Position numbers and translations under genes: made by a program
Assembly (NCBI RefSeq): GCF_000024765.1
Contig: NC_013422.1
Span: 496,001 to 560,000 of the forward strand
Length of the DNA stretch: 64,000 nt
DNA from: Halothiobacillus neapolitanus c2
GTDB taxonomy: Bacteria > Pseudomonadota > Gammaproteobacteria > Halothiobacillales > Halothiobacillaceae
Reading direction: 5' to 3'
Part shown: positions 46,470 to 56,900 of the stretch, one piece after another
How the letters are laid out: the number at the start of each line of letters is the position of its first letter
Position numbering within the stretch: the first letter of the stretch is position 1
The notes under the pieces: generated by a model
What the model was told of the DNA's origin: nothing
What the model saw: only the letters and a program-made list of their open reading frames with translations
Database searches by the model: none

Positions 46470-47570
46470 TTACTCCGTGATGAGGTGAGTGGCGGTCAGA
46501 CCGGCGACAGGTTCGACGAGGCGCAACTTGTCCTGCATACGTTGATTCATCCAGAGTTGGCCGGTTTCTTCCATGAACAGCACGCCGTCAAGCTTGAGTT
46601 TGCGCACCATGTCGGGCACCTGTTCCGGTTCCAGCATCATGGCACCCTTGGTCGCGCCATCGCTAATCGCATAATGATTTGCCCATACCGTGCTGCCCGC
46701 AATACGGCGAACGGGGCGCGCGGTTTTCGGGTTGATGATATGCGAATACGCTTCGCCTTTGTAGATAAAACGATGTTCGTAGTTACCCGAACTGTTGAGG
46801 GACTGGTGGCCGTTGGGTGCCGTATGCCCTGAAAGATCAATACTGGCGAGTACGCCCCGCTTCAAGGGGTTTTCGATGGCCAAGTGCCAGGGCTTGTCGC
46901 CTGCCTGCCCGATCATGAACAGATCGCCGCCCGTGTCGAACAGGCAGTTCGTGATGCCTGCTTTTTCGGCTGCCTGGATCACGAGGTGTCCGGCGTAGCC
47001 TTCCGCGCAACCGTTGAAATCGAATTGAACCCGTCGGTTGGTGACGCTTACTTCCAATCCGTCGACATGCACGTCGTTCATAGTGGGGCGATGTTCCAGC
47101 CAGGCATCGAGGAACGCTTCGGTCGGCAGCGGATGCGATTCGGTGACGTGGCTGTTGTGAAACCCCCAGGCGGCAATCAGCGCACCAATGGTGGGGTCGA
47201 ACGCGCCATCGGTGCCTTCAAACAGCGTTCGGGATATGTTGATCAGGTCGATGATCTCGGGCGTTGTCGTCGCCTTGCCATGGGTGGCCAGTTGGGCGTT
47301 CAGCCGGGTGAGGTCACTCGGTTTCCAGGGGTGAATGCGTCGGTACAGTGGCTCGACGATGCCCGCAGCGGCATTCACCGTCTGTGTGATGGCTTTGGGC
47401 GACTCATTGGCGAATCGCAGCGTCATCGGCATATTGAAGACAGTGAACCCTTCTTCAACAATCTGCGTTTGATGCGTGCTGCATCCCGAAAGCAACAGGG
47501 GGCTGACAGTTAAGCCCGCCACGGTGGTCAGGAATTGGCGGCGGGTTGGCATTGACATTCCCATGGGCAT
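46470..47570 (-). CDS. apbE: FAD:protein FMN transferase, lipoprotein
   Basis: A 366-aa ApbE-family protein. The N-terminus has a twin-arginine-like TRRQFL and lipobox LLSGC with Cys30 as lipidation site, so it is anchored to a periplasmic membrane face; several ATG codons before MPTRR leave the exact start open. Body motifs are GAFDPTIGALIAAWGF, VQFDFNGCAEGYAGHLV, CLFDTGGDLFMIG, and the C-terminal HIINPKTARPV with WANHYAISDGATKGAMML. It attaches FMN to threonines of extracytoplasmic flavoproteins such as NqrC and RnfG. No such target is in the window. Confidence 0.94.
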   Translation of the reverse strand: MPMGMSMPTRRQFLTTVAGLTVSPLLLSGCSTHQTQIVEEGFTVFNMPMTLRFANESPKAITQTVNAAAGIVEPLYRRIHPWKPSDLTRLNAQLATHGKATTTPEIIDLINISRTLFEGTDGAFDPTIGALIAAWGFHNSHVTESHPLPTEAFLDAWLEHRPTMNDVHVDGLEVSVTNRRVQFDFNGCAEGYAGHLVIQAAEKAGITNCLFDTGGDLFMIGQAGDKPWHLAIENPLKRGVLASIDLSGHTAPNGHQSLNSSGNYEHRFIYKGEAYSHIINPKTARPVRRIAGSTVWANHYAISDGATKGAMMLEPEQVPDMVRKLKLDGVLFMEETGQLWMNQRMQDKLRLVEPVAGLTATHLITE

Positions 47571-47608
47571 GAGCGTGGTTCGGGCGTGGGTGGAACAGGG
47601 TTCGAGGG

Positions 47609-48574
47609 TTACATTGAACGATTGTTCAGTTTTTTTGCGGCAGCGCGTTCGGACGCCAGAAAATCGAGTAATTGACCAGCCGGATCATTATGGCAAACCG
47701 CGTCGATTTCCCGTGCGCAGGTAGGGCTGGTGACGTTGACTTCCGTCAAGTAATCGCCAATTACATCCAGACCGACAAACCAGAACCCCGCAGCGGCCAT
47801 GTCCGGGCCAACCCTTGCGGCAATTTCTCGATCCCGCGCCCTGAGCGGCACGACCTGCCCGCGCCCACCCGCGGCAAGGTTCGCCCGGAACTCATCTGCC
47901 TGAGGCACGCGCAGTAGGGCATGATCGACGGGTTCGCCGTTGATCAACAGAATGCGGCGGTCACCCTCGCGCACGGCGGGCAGGAATTTCTGCGCCATGA
48001 TCAAACCATGCGCAAGCATGGTTTCGATGATGACGGCGGTATTGAGATCTCCGGCTTGAATCTGAAAAATGGAACTGCCGCCCATCGCATCCAGAGGTTT
48101 GAGCACGATGTGCCCGTGCAGACTCAAAAAGTCGCGAAGTTGGGCTGGGTCGCGCGTCACCAGTGTGGGCGGGCACAAGTCTGGATAGTGCTGGGCCAGC
48201 AGTTTTTCATTCGCAGCACGCAACGCGTTGGGGCGGTTGGCAACGAGAACCCCTTCACTTTCAGCCAGCGCTAACAGTGCGGTGACGTAGTGATAGTTCA
48301 GGGTTACGGGCGGATCCTGACGCTGAATGATGATGTCGAGTTCGTTCAGATCGAACGTTTGTGCCGGGCCGAGTTCGAACCAATCCGTGTTGCGATCGAA
48401 TACGGTGATGGCATGCATCCGCGAGCGCGGACGGCCTTGCTCGGCATAGAGCCAGTCCGGTTCCAGATAGAAGACGGACCAACCTCGGCTTTGGGCGGCC
48501 AGCAATAGCGCAAACGAGGTGTCCTTGTAGGGTTTGATCCCGGCAATGGGATCCATCAGGATGCCGATCTTCAT
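47609..48574 (-). CDS. gshB: Glutathione synthetase
   Basis: A 321-aa ATP-grasp enzyme that joins gamma-glutamylcysteine and glycine. MKIGILMDPIAGIKPYKDTSFALLLAA is the standard N-terminus. Other motifs are RQDPPVTLNYHYVTALLAL, IVLKPLDAMGGSSIF, AANLAAGGRGQVVPL-like ARGG glycine loop and LDVIGDYLTEVNVTSPTC near the end. It overlaps the gshA stop by 4 nt (ATGA), which couples the two steps of glutathione synthesis. Confidence 0.97.
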   Translation of the reverse strand: MKIGILMDPIAGIKPYKDTSFALLLAAQSRGWSVFYLEPDWLYAEQGRPRSRMHAITVFDRNTDWFELGPAQTFDLNELDIIIQRQDPPVTLNYHYVTALLALAESEGVLVANRPNALRAANEKLLAQHYPDLCPPTLVTRDPAQLRDFLSLHGHIVLKPLDAMGGSSIFQIQAGDLNTAVIIETMLAHGLIMAQKFLPAVREGDRRILLINGEPVDHALLRVPQADEFRANLAAGGRGQVVPLRARDREIAARVGPDMAAAGFWFVGLDVIGDYLTEVNVTSPTCAREIDAVCHNDPAGQLLDFLASERAAAKKLNNRSM

Positions 48575-49920
48575 GCCACATCGCCCGCCATTTGTTCGGT
48601 GGCGGCATCCGCTTCACGGATCATCTGATATTCGTAAGCCGCTGCGAGCAGTGCGAGCCGCGCAACCACACCGTACACGTAGAGTCGATTGCGCTCGCTG
48701 TCCGGGGAGCTGTCCGGTGAAGGCAGGCTGCACGCCTCGTTGAACGGTAAGGGCACAAAAGCTGCGCCTGGAGAGTTCAAGCTTTCATTGACTCCCTTTT
48801 CCGTGTGCACACGGTAGAAACCGCCTACTACAAAGTGATCAACCATGTAGATGACCGGTTCGGCCACATAGCGGTCATCGTCTTGATGAATGGATACTTT
48901 CTCGAAGCTGTGAACGCCTTCCTGTATCAGCACACGATCAATGCCCAAGCCTTCCTTGCTTGCGCTCATGCGGGTGCGCTGCTTGCGGTTGAGTTGCGTG
49001 ACGTCGTCGGCGGATTGTGCGGTCATCACGCCCATGCCATACGTACCCGCATCGGCCTTGATGACGACGAACGGCTTTTCCTTGATCTGATGCTCGTCAT
49101 ATTTGGCCTGAATCTCGGCCAGCAATTCCTGAACCTGGGATTGCAGGCAGGTCTCGCCCTCGCGTTTGAGGAAGTCGATATGCCCGCAGTCGCGCATCAG
49201 CGGCGATAAATACCAGGGATCGAGATCAATGGTCGCGCACAGTTCACGGGTCAGATCCTGATAGATCGAGAAATGCTCGAATTTCGAGCGTTTCCACCAG
49301 CCCAGTTCAATCGGGGGAATTACGGTTTGTTCGAGATCATCCAGAATTTCCAGTCGCCCGCCTGAAAGATCGTTGTTCAGCAGAATGGTGCAAGGGGAAA
49401 ATCCATCTACTTCGATGCGTTTGCCAACGCGGCAAATCGGATGCTGAGTCAGTGTGCGGCCGGATGGTAGATCGAAATTAACGGGCTCCGTGATCGGTTC
49501 CAGTGAGCCGATCCGCACCCCGAAACCGGCCATTTCAACGAATGCAACCAATGCGGCCAGCGATTCGAGGTAAAAAAGATTGCGCGTGTGTCGCTCGGGA
49601 ATGATCAGGATGTCTTTTGCTTCCGGGCAGGAATGTTCAACCGCAGCTTGAATGGCCTGCACCATTACAGGATCGAAAATATGATTGAGGTTGTTGAAAC
49701 CAGCCGGGAAAAGGTTGGTATCCACCGGCGCGAGCTTGAAGCCGGCGTTGCGCAGGTCGACGGATGCGTAAAATGGCGCGGGGTGCTTGAGCCATTGCGC
49801 GCGGAACCAGGCTTCGATTTGCCGGTGACAGCGGATGATGTGCGACTCAATGCGCAATAATGGGCCGCAGTAGTGAGCATCCAATTCTGGGTGGGCGGTG
49901 CGCAGGGCTTCGGAAGGCAT
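48571..49920 (-). CDS. gshA: Glutamate--cysteine ligase, proteobacterial type
   Basis: A 449-aa protein of the short GshA type found in Nitrosomonas, Thiobacillus and relatives (different from E. coli GshA and plant-type GshA). Features are YASVDLRNAGFKLAPVDTNLFPAGFNNL near residue 50, ILIIPERHTRNLFYLESL, and a C-terminal ATP-grasp-like part with VVIKADAGTYGMGVM. It forms gamma-glutamylcysteine, the first step in glutathione synthesis, with gshB overlapping downstream. The upstream sequence is AT-rich with only a weak ribosome site. Confidence 0.94.
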   Translation of the reverse strand: MPSEALRTAHPELDAHYCGPLLRIESHIIRCHRQIEAWFRAQWLKHPAPFYASVDLRNAGFKLAPVDTNLFPAGFNNLNHIFDPVMVQAIQAAVEHSCPEAKDILIIPERHTRNLFYLESLAALVAFVEMAGFGVRIGSLEPITEPVNFDLPSGRTLTQHPICRVGKRIEVDGFSPCTILLNNDLSGGRLEILDDLEQTVIPPIELGWWKRSKFEHFSIYQDLTRELCATIDLDPWYLSPLMRDCGHIDFLKREGETCLQSQVQELLAEIQAKYDEHQIKEKPFVVIKADAGTYGMGVMTAQSADDVTQLNRKQRTRMSASKEGLGIDRVLIQEGVHSFEKVSIHQDDDRYVAEPVIYMVDHFVVGGFYRVHTEKGVNESLNSPGAAFVPLPFNEACSLPSPDSSPDSERNRLYVYGVVARLALLAAAYEYQMIREADAATEQMAGDVA

Positions 49921-50234
49921 TTTTATTTTTCTCTATTATTAATCAATAGGTTGAATGTTGTTTTTCTACCGGTTAATCCCCGGTTGTCGGAATATGATGT
50001 GGCAGCATACCCGTTATCGGTTTGCCCGTGGCAATCGCCCCGGCAGCAAGTTCACCCTAGAAAATACACCAAGATGAACTGTTTCGTTGCAATGAGAAGC
50101 GTAAGCACACATCCGTAAACTCCGCCGGTGAGCGAATTAATTGCCAAAGTAGCTTGCCTTGGGTACATTCGCTCAATTGGATTTTGCGAATCGCCTGTTT
50201 TGCAGGCTTCTCACTAACTACTGGGTATCACACC
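49921..50234. other. Divergent promoter region between gshA and pilG
   Basis: No gene seen. A 9-bp inverted repeat TGAGCGAAT (50129-50137) and ATTCGCTCA (50167-50175) lies about 60 nt before pilG and may be an operator or a hairpin. A small stem GCCTG-TTTTG-CAGGC follows near 50198. No strong promoter boxes were recognised. Confidence 0.5.
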
Positions 50235-50670
50235 ATGGATCAATCGAACGAAACGACAGCGGGCGCCCTTGCGTTCCCGGGGCTCAAAGTCCTGATAGTC
50301 GATGACAGTAAAACCATTCGCCGTACCGCGGATAGCCTGCTTTCCAAAGCGGGATGCGTGATCGAAAGTGCGGTTGACGGATTTGATGCGCTGGCAAAAA
50401 TCGGTGATTTTTCGCCCGACATCGTCATCATCGACATTCTGATGCCGCGGCTTGATGGCTATCAAACGACGGCAATTATCAAACATAACGCGCGGTTTTC
50501 CCGCACCGGTCATCCTGCTGTCGAGTAAAGACAGCATCTTCGACAAGGCACGGGGCAACATTGTCGGTGCGTCTGATTATCTGACCAAACCATTTACCAG
50601 TGAAGAGCTCTTCGGCGCGATTAGTCGGTTTGCTACCGAAGGTGCGAACGCGTCTTCCAGCGCAGCTTGA
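50235..50670 (+). pseudogene. pilG: PilG-like response regulator, frameshifted in a TTTT run
   Basis: Two frames together encode one REC domain. Frame 1 from ATG 50235 has VLIVDDSKTIRR, phospho-acceptor Asp67 (PDIVIIDILMPRLDG) and continues to NARF, then runs out of frame and stops at 50528. Frame 2 resumes with PAPVILLSSKDSIFDKARGNIVGASDYLTKPF to a stop at 50670. Removing one T from TTTT at 50496-50499 restores a normal PilG of about 144 aa (NARFPAPVILL). PilG is the response regulator that drives type IV pilus extension. The shift may be a true mutation, a sequencing error, or a site of +1 ribosomal slippage; sequence alone cannot decide. Confidence 0.85.
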
Positions 50671-50744
50671 CGCTAAATGATTTGTCGAGTGGATTGGTTC
50701 TGACGATTTTTGGATGAATTGAAAACTTGTAAGGGAAGGTTACT

Positions 50745-51107
50745 GTGGCACATATCGTTGTTATCGATGATTCACCAACCGAGGTTTATGTTCTGCAAAC
50801 GATGCTTGAGCGTAATGGGCATCAGGTTTCGGTGGCGAAGAATGCTGAAGAGGGTATTGCCCTGGTCAAGCAGGCTCAGCCAAATGCGGTTTTGATGGAT
50901 GTGGTCATGCCTGGCATGAACGGATTCCAAGCGACACGAGAACTGAACAAGAATCCGGAAACATCACACATCCCCGTCATCATTGTGACGACGAAAGATC
51001 AACAAACCGACAAAATATGGGGCATGCGACAAGGTGCCAAAGATTACCTGGTCAAGCCGGTTAAAGAGGCGGATTTGATGGGCATCCTTGGTACCGTTCT
51101 CAATTGA
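50745..51107 (+). CDS. pilH: PilH-like response regulator
   Basis: A 120-aa single REC-domain protein with a GTG start and a GGAAGG ribosome site. Asp8-Asp9 in VVIDDSPTEV, phospho-acceptor Asp52 (AVLMDVVMPGMNGF) and Lys in YLVKPVKEADL are all present, so it should be phosphorylated. In the Chp system PilH opposes PilG, promoting pilus retraction or draining phosphate. It lies 75 nt after the pilG frame ends. Confidence 0.93.
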   Translation: MAHIVVIDDSPTEVYVLQTMLERNGHQVSVAKNAEEGIALVKQAQPNAVLMDVVMPGMNGFQATRELNKNPETSHIPVIIVTTKDQQTDKIWGMRQGAKDYLVKPVKEADLMGILGTVLN

Positions 51108-51126
51108 CTAAAGTCGGGGGTGACTT

Positions 51127-51642
51127 GTGAATCTATTTGAGTACCTGTGCTGGGTTGAAACCGAGGCCACCGCTCATGCGGTTGGTATGCCTAAGACCGA
51201 TAAGGTTGAGTCAACCTGGCAGGCGGTGTTGTTCCGCGCAGGGGGCAGAAGAATGCTGGTGCCTTTAGTTCAAGTTCGAGCCATTTTGCCGCCGCCTCGC
51301 CAAGTGCACATCCCCGGCGCAAAGCCTTGGGTTGTCGGCTTGGCCAACATGCGCGGCGAGTTGACCGGGGTTTACGATCTTGCGCGCTTGTTCTTTGATC
51401 TTCCATCGGAGCCAGGTCGACATTCAGTCGTCTTGCTTGCCAAAACGCACCGGTTCAGTGCCGCTTTCATTGTTGACCGTTCCTACGGTATTCGCCAGAT
51501 TCCGTTCAGTGCCGAGCGCGCAGTGAAAGAACCTCACCTGCAAGGCGTTCTAAGAGAAGTCCGCATGGACAATGACTGGTTGCCGATCTTGAATCTGGAA
51601 ACACTGGTGGAAAGTGATCAATTCATGAATGCGGTCGCTTGA
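51127..51642 (+). CDS. pilI: PilI-like CheW adaptor protein
   Basis: A 171-aa CheW-domain protein with a GTG start 19 nt after pilH. Residues about 35-165 form the adaptor fold: RMLVPLVQVRAILPPPRQVHIPGAKPWVVGLANMRGELTGVYDLARLF, the conserved core of CheW. It would bridge the PilJ receptor and the ChpA kinase. No membrane segment. Confidence 0.9.
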   Translation: MNLFEYLCWVETEATAHAVGMPKTDKVESTWQAVLFRAGGRRMLVPLVQVRAILPPPRQVHIPGAKPWVVGLANMRGELTGVYDLARLFFDLPSEPGRHSVVLLAKTHRFSAAFIVDRSYGIRQIPFSAERAVKEPHLQGVLREVRMDNDWLPILNLETLVESDQFMNAVA

Positions 51643-51721
51643 ATACGTTTAAAAGATGGTACATCGATCGATTTCACAACAGGGATTTGGCCTGTTATAC
51701 AGCTAGGAGTGGGCAGTAGCT

Positions 51722-53737
51722 ATGAGTCTTGGAGTTAAGTTGGGCGGCCTGAGCCGTCAGGTCATCGTGCTGGTCGTGGTCGCGGCTATAACCTTGTTGG
51801 TTACCGTCGCGATTTTTATTCTCTCCGCCAAGAACGACCAGACCCTGTTGGAGCGTCGTCTCGTGGCTTCCCAGCTTGAACGCTCGTCACAGGAGATGAC
51901 GATTGAAACTCTGCGCGCCGTTCGCGGTAACAAGGCTTCTTTCGATACTGTACTCGCCCTGCGCGCCCAGTTTGTCTCCGATCTGAGTGCACTCAGTGGC
52001 AAAGACCCGAAGCGTCCAGAAGCTGGGGTTTCTAATGAGCGTAAGGCCGAGCTTGCCAAGGTTCAGAAGAGTTGGGATGAATACAACGTTGCCTTGGCCA
52101 AGGTGCTTGAAGGACAAAAAGCGATCTTGGGCGTAGGCGATCTGGCATCTCAAATCAACCAGCTGCTGCCGGATCTGCTGTCGAGTTCCGACGAGGTTGT
52201 ACAAACCCTTATTGCAGCACAAGCCAGCCCTCAGGTGGTCTATTTGGCTACTCGGCAACTCATGTTGGTTGAGCGCATCGGTTTGACCATCGGTGAAATC
52301 ACATCGGGCGGACAGAATGCTGCCAATGCCTCAGACCGCTTCGGCCGTGATGTGGCCTTGTTCGGTGGTGTGTTGAACGGCTTCCTGAATGGAAATCGGA
52401 TGGCGCCTCAAATCAACGATGCCGCAGCACGTGCGAAATTGCGCGATGTGGCCGTGTTGTTCGCCACCATCAACCAAGGCGGTTCCGATTTGCTCTCCGA
52501 GGCACCCACTTTGCTGGCAGCTAACCAAGCCGCAATCAAGATCGACAAGATTGCCGGGGCATTTACGGGGGATGTATCCAAACTTTCTTCTTCCTTGGCG
52601 CAAGATCAGGTTAATTCGGGGCGACTGGCTTACATCGGGTACATGACCGGTTTGATCACGTTGCTGCTTTTGGCATGGCTTGGCTACGCGCTGGTACGTG
52701 ATTCCAAGCGAGATCAAAAGGCAACTGAGTCTCAAAATCAGCGGAACCAGCAAGCCATTTTGCGTCTGCTCGATGAAATGATGACCCTGGCGGACGGGGA
52801 CTTGTCCTCGCATACCACGGTGACAGAAGAGATTACCGGTGCGATTGCCGACTCGGTCAACTACTCCATCGATGCGCTACGTGACCTGGTCGGAACGATC
52901 AACGACACCTCCGTGCGGGTGGCAAGTGCTGTACAGCGTTCGCAAGCAAATTCGCGCGCGTTGGCTGAAACATCACGTGCACAAGCGGAAAAGATCAGTT
53001 CGGTATCCGATGCCATCGCGCAAATGTCCGATCAGATCGAAGCGGTATCCTTTAACGCGCAACAGTCTGCAACCATCGCGCAGTCTTCGGTTGACGTGGC
53101 GCACCGTGGTGGTGACGCCGTGCGTGAAACGATTGCCGGCATGGTCAACATTCGTGAACAGATTCAGGAAACGGCCAAACGGATCAAGCGTCTGGGAGAG
53201 TCCTCTCAGGAAATTGGCGACATCGTTGGCTTGATTACCGACATTGCCGACCAAACAAACATCCTGGCCTTGAATGCTGCGATTCAGGCGGCTATGGCCG
53301 GCGAGGCAGGGCGCGGTTTTGCGGTGGTTGCCGATGAGGTTCAACGTCTTGCGGAACGCGTCGGTAAGGCGACACGACAGATCGAATTGCTGGTTAACAC
53401 GATTCAAACCGACACCTCGGAAGCCATGTTGGCGATGGAACAAACCACGACCAACGTAGTCAGCGGTGCCACCTTGGCTGAAAACGCAGGTAAGGCACTC
53501 CGTGAAATTGAGACTGTTTCACTGAACCTTTCCGAGCAGATCAGTGAGATTGCGAAGGTCACCGAACAAGAAGCACTGGTGGCTACAAACCTTCGAGAAA
53601 CAGTGAATAACATTCGAACTGAAACCCAGGAAACAACAGACAAGGCGACGCGTGCAGCGGATGAAATCGGTGCGCTTGGATCTCTGTCCAAAGAGCTTAA
53701 TAACTCGGTGGCGGGCTTCAAGATGCCGGATCGGTAG
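51722..53737 (+). CDS. pilJ: PilJ-like methyl-accepting chemoreceptor
   Basis: A 671-aa transmembrane receptor. TM1 spans residues about 11-32 ([22 protein letters not shown]) and TM2 about 299-320 ([20 protein letters not shown]), enclosing a periplasmic PilJ-type sensor with two helical repeats. A HAMP region and a long cytoplasmic domain follow, with the MCP tip [20 protein letters not shown] and [17 protein letters not shown]. No C-terminal CheR-binding pentapeptide is seen. It senses surface contact, pilin or other cues for twitching motility. Confidence 0.95.
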   Translation: MSLGVKLGGLSRQVIVLVVVAAITLLVTVAIFILSAKNDQTLLERRLVASQLERSSQEMTIETLRAVRGNKASFDTVLALRAQFVSDLSALSGKDPKRPEAGVSNERKAELAKVQKSWDEYNVALAKVLEGQKAILGVGDLASQINQLLPDLLSSSDEVVQTLIAAQASPQVVYLATRQLMLVERIGLTIGEITSGGQNAANASDRFGRDVALFGGVLNGFLNGNRMAPQINDAAARAKLRDVAVLFATINQGGSDLLSEAPTLLAANQAAIKIDKIAGAFTGDVSKLSSSLAQDQVNSGRLAYIGYMTGLITLLLLAWLGYALVRDSKRDQKATESQNQRNQQAILRLLDEMMTLADGDLSSHTTVTEEITGAIADSVNYSIDALRDLVGTINDTSVRVASAVQRSQANSRALAETSRAQAEKISSVSDAIAQMSDQIEAVSFNAQQSATIAQSSVDVAHRGGDAVRETIAGMVNIREQIQETAKRIKRLGESSQEIGDIVGLITDIADQTNILALNAAIQAAMAGEAGRGFAVVADEVQRLAERVGKATRQIELLVNTIQTDTSEAMLAMEQTTTNVVSGATLAENAGKALREIETVSLNLSEQISEIAKVTEQEALVATNLRETVNNIRTETQETTDKATRAADEIGALGSLSKELNNSVAGFKMPDR

Positions 53738-53923
53738 TATGCGAGCGTTATTTTCCCTTATAACGTGAGGGCGTTTTTTCGATTCGTGACGAAGGTTGTT
53801 CTGCGTAGTCACGGATTGAACTCGAATTCTTAACGAATGATCGTTCTCTCAGTCGTTCAATCGGCTGTAGTAACGACGGATTCGGTGGTCAAAGGACTGT
53901 CGATCACATCCTAGGAGCGGTTT

Positions 53924-56900
53924 GTGGCTATGCGCACAGAATCAAAGGTGGACTCAATTGTTCTCGATCGGCTCAAGGAAGGGCTCAATGAGAAAATCGA
54001 TCAGTTACTGCGTGCACTTGAAGATTTGAGCAGCGGTGCGGGCGGTAATGAACTCGTTTTCGAGTCCTTGGATGCCGTCAAAGCAATCGACGCTGTTCTG
54101 GCTGTCTCCGATTACCAACTTTTGCGCGTCATGCTCAAAGAGCAGATGTCCGCACTCACTCAGCTCGAAACCAATCCGGAAAAAGCAGCTGTGCTTGTCA
54201 CCACAGTGACCGAAGCGGCATGGATGCTGCGTGCTTTGCTGGATCGATTGAGTGTTGGTGCGACAGTAAACGCCATGAGTTTGCTCCCGATGATCAATCG
54301 ATTGAGACAATCTCAAGGGCTCTCGGAAGTCGATACGGAAAATGTGTTGGCGCGTTCGACCGTTCTCTGGTCGGAGAGTCGAGTCTTCGTCAATCCCTAT
54401 GTCGGGCAGATTGCCGCCAAATCGGAAGAGAAGACCAAGTCGAATCAATTGCTTGCTTCCATGGAGCAACAAATTCTTCTGCTGATGCGTGGCGATGTAA
54501 CCGCGATCCCTGGATTGATCGAAACGTTTGATCGGATTATCGAGCGGGAAGTTAATAGAGCGGTGGTTGTGGCTACGCGTTCCTTTGAAGAATTGCTGGG
54601 CGCAGTTCACCAAGATCAGGAACGTTATTTGCCTTTGGCCAAGCGCATGATCGGGCGAGTACTCCGATTGTTCCGAATGGAAATCCAGGGGCGTGACTCT
54701 CTGCATATTCGTTTCGAAGCAATTGAATTTGCCACAGATATGCTCCTTGAGTTGGTTCGTGTGTTGCCGGACGACAGCGAGTTATGTGGTGAGCGCGTCA
54801 GTAACTGGCACGAGCTACTTTCTACCGATGGTGAGCGTGTCCGCTTCCTCGGGTTAGAAACCTCCGCTTTGACACAGGTTGCACAAGTGCTCTCAGAAGA
54901 GCTGAACGCGGCTCAAGATGTGCTTGATTTGTTTGTCCGAGGCGCCAAGAGTGATCTTGAGCCGTTGGTCCGTATTCAACCAAGACTCGAGCAAATTGTC
55001 GGTGTGCTCGCTGCATTGAATTACGAGCATGAGTCCGGATTGATTCAAGGTGCATTGGAACAGCTGATTCAGGTGACGCGCGGAAGCGTTCTGTTCGATG
55101 ATGATTTCCTGATGCAACTGGCCGTGGCGATCATGACGACAGAACAAGTTGTGTCGCAAATCGGGCACTTGATCGTGGATGACAGCAAGTCATTAACATC
55201 GGTCGATCGCGTTGTTTCCGAAGCACTTATCCCGCTTGCCACCGCATGTTATGAGGATGTCATCGCCTCCAAGGAAGCGGTGAATATGGCATTGAGGCCA
55301 ACCGGTCAACCGGTGGCTCCAGATACACTTACAAATGCAGCTCGTTTGATTGCTGGCGTGCGTAATGTGCTGGAAATGGCAGAGCTGCGAGCCGCGATGC
55401 CTTTGATCAATGGCTTGCACCGTTGGCTTTTTCTGCATGTCAATAATCTGCAACTCGTGCGATCTGAGACTATTTCAGCGCTTGCCGAAGTGTCGGCGGC
55501 CGTTGAGTTCTATCTCGAAAATTTGCGGGACCATCAGAAAGAGATGGTGCAGTTTTTGGACGGTGCCTTGCAGATGTTGCCTGTCTTGAACGGGGGCACA
55601 GAAGCGCACGAAGGCGAGCAGCCAAGAGAAACCCTCGAACCGCAAAATCACAATCTTGACGTACAAACGTCGATTGACGAAGAGCCCCAGCAGCCAGTGG
55701 ATGAGTCCTTGGCCAGCATGGATGAGCTTATTGCACAATTATCCATGCCGAACTCAGACGAGTTTGTTGAAGAGGCGGAAGTTGCCACAGCCCTTCATGG
55801 TGAAGAAACGGCCGTTGATGCGATGCCGTTAGAAACACTCGACCCGCCTGAAGATTCAGACACGGCGCCAATTGAAGCCGGTGAGCTCCAGGCGCCAGAA
55901 CTCGTGCTGGATGAGAATTTTGTGCTCGATGTTTCTGAAGAAACTCATTCTGGTGAAGATGCAGATGTGCTCTCTCAATCAGCGCGCGAGCCGGAAACTG
56001 CATTTCTGGCACCCGACACCATCGAGGCAATACCGGCAGAAGAGCCATCGACCGAGCCGATGGTTGAGTCTGTCGAGGACAACGCGCATCTTGGGAACTT
56101 TGATCTGATAGAGCATCAGCACGAAGCAGCGTCGGGCGAGGAACCGGCTGGTGAAGCGTCGCAAGTTAAAGCAGATGCTGAATTCGATCTGCCTGCGGCG
56201 TGGGCAGCGGAGCTGTCACTCGATCTGGAGCAAGATGAACCTGTTTTTGAACAGAAATCTGCCGAGACACCGGTAGCGGAAGACGAGCCGCTGCCAGACT
56301 TTGAGACACTCGATCTGTCTTTGCCTCCATCTGAGAAGGAACCCGTTGAATCAACAACTGAATGGTCCTTCCTGCAGAATGCTTCCGATTCAGACATTGA
56401 TTTGACATTGCCGCCGAGTGACCCACAGTCACCTGAGCATCCCTCCTTTCTGGAAGAGCCCTTCAATTCTGATCTGTCACTTGACGCACTCTCATTGCCG
56501 GATATTGAACAAGCACCTGGTCGTGCGCCGGAATCAGAGACTGGAATGGTATCTGATGCTGAGGTGGGAGAATCCAGTGCCCCTTCGGCAACCCCAGAGT
56601 TTGAAGAAACGCTGGATGAACTAGCGATCGAGATGCGGGAAGTTTTTGCAGAAGAGATGCAAGAAGAGTTGCCCGCGTTGCTGGAAGCGGCCCGAACTTG
56701 GTCCAACCAGGGTGGTCGAGATCATCTGGTTACGCTCCGTCGTGGTTTTCACACCATAAAGGGTAGTAGCCGGATGGTTGGTTTGACTGCCATCGGTGAT
56801 TGGGGGTGGTCATACGAGCATCTGCTGAATCAAGTGCTGGACGACCGAGTAACCAGCACGCCTGCGTTGCGTGCCGATGTGCTCTCGGCCGTCTCGCTCA

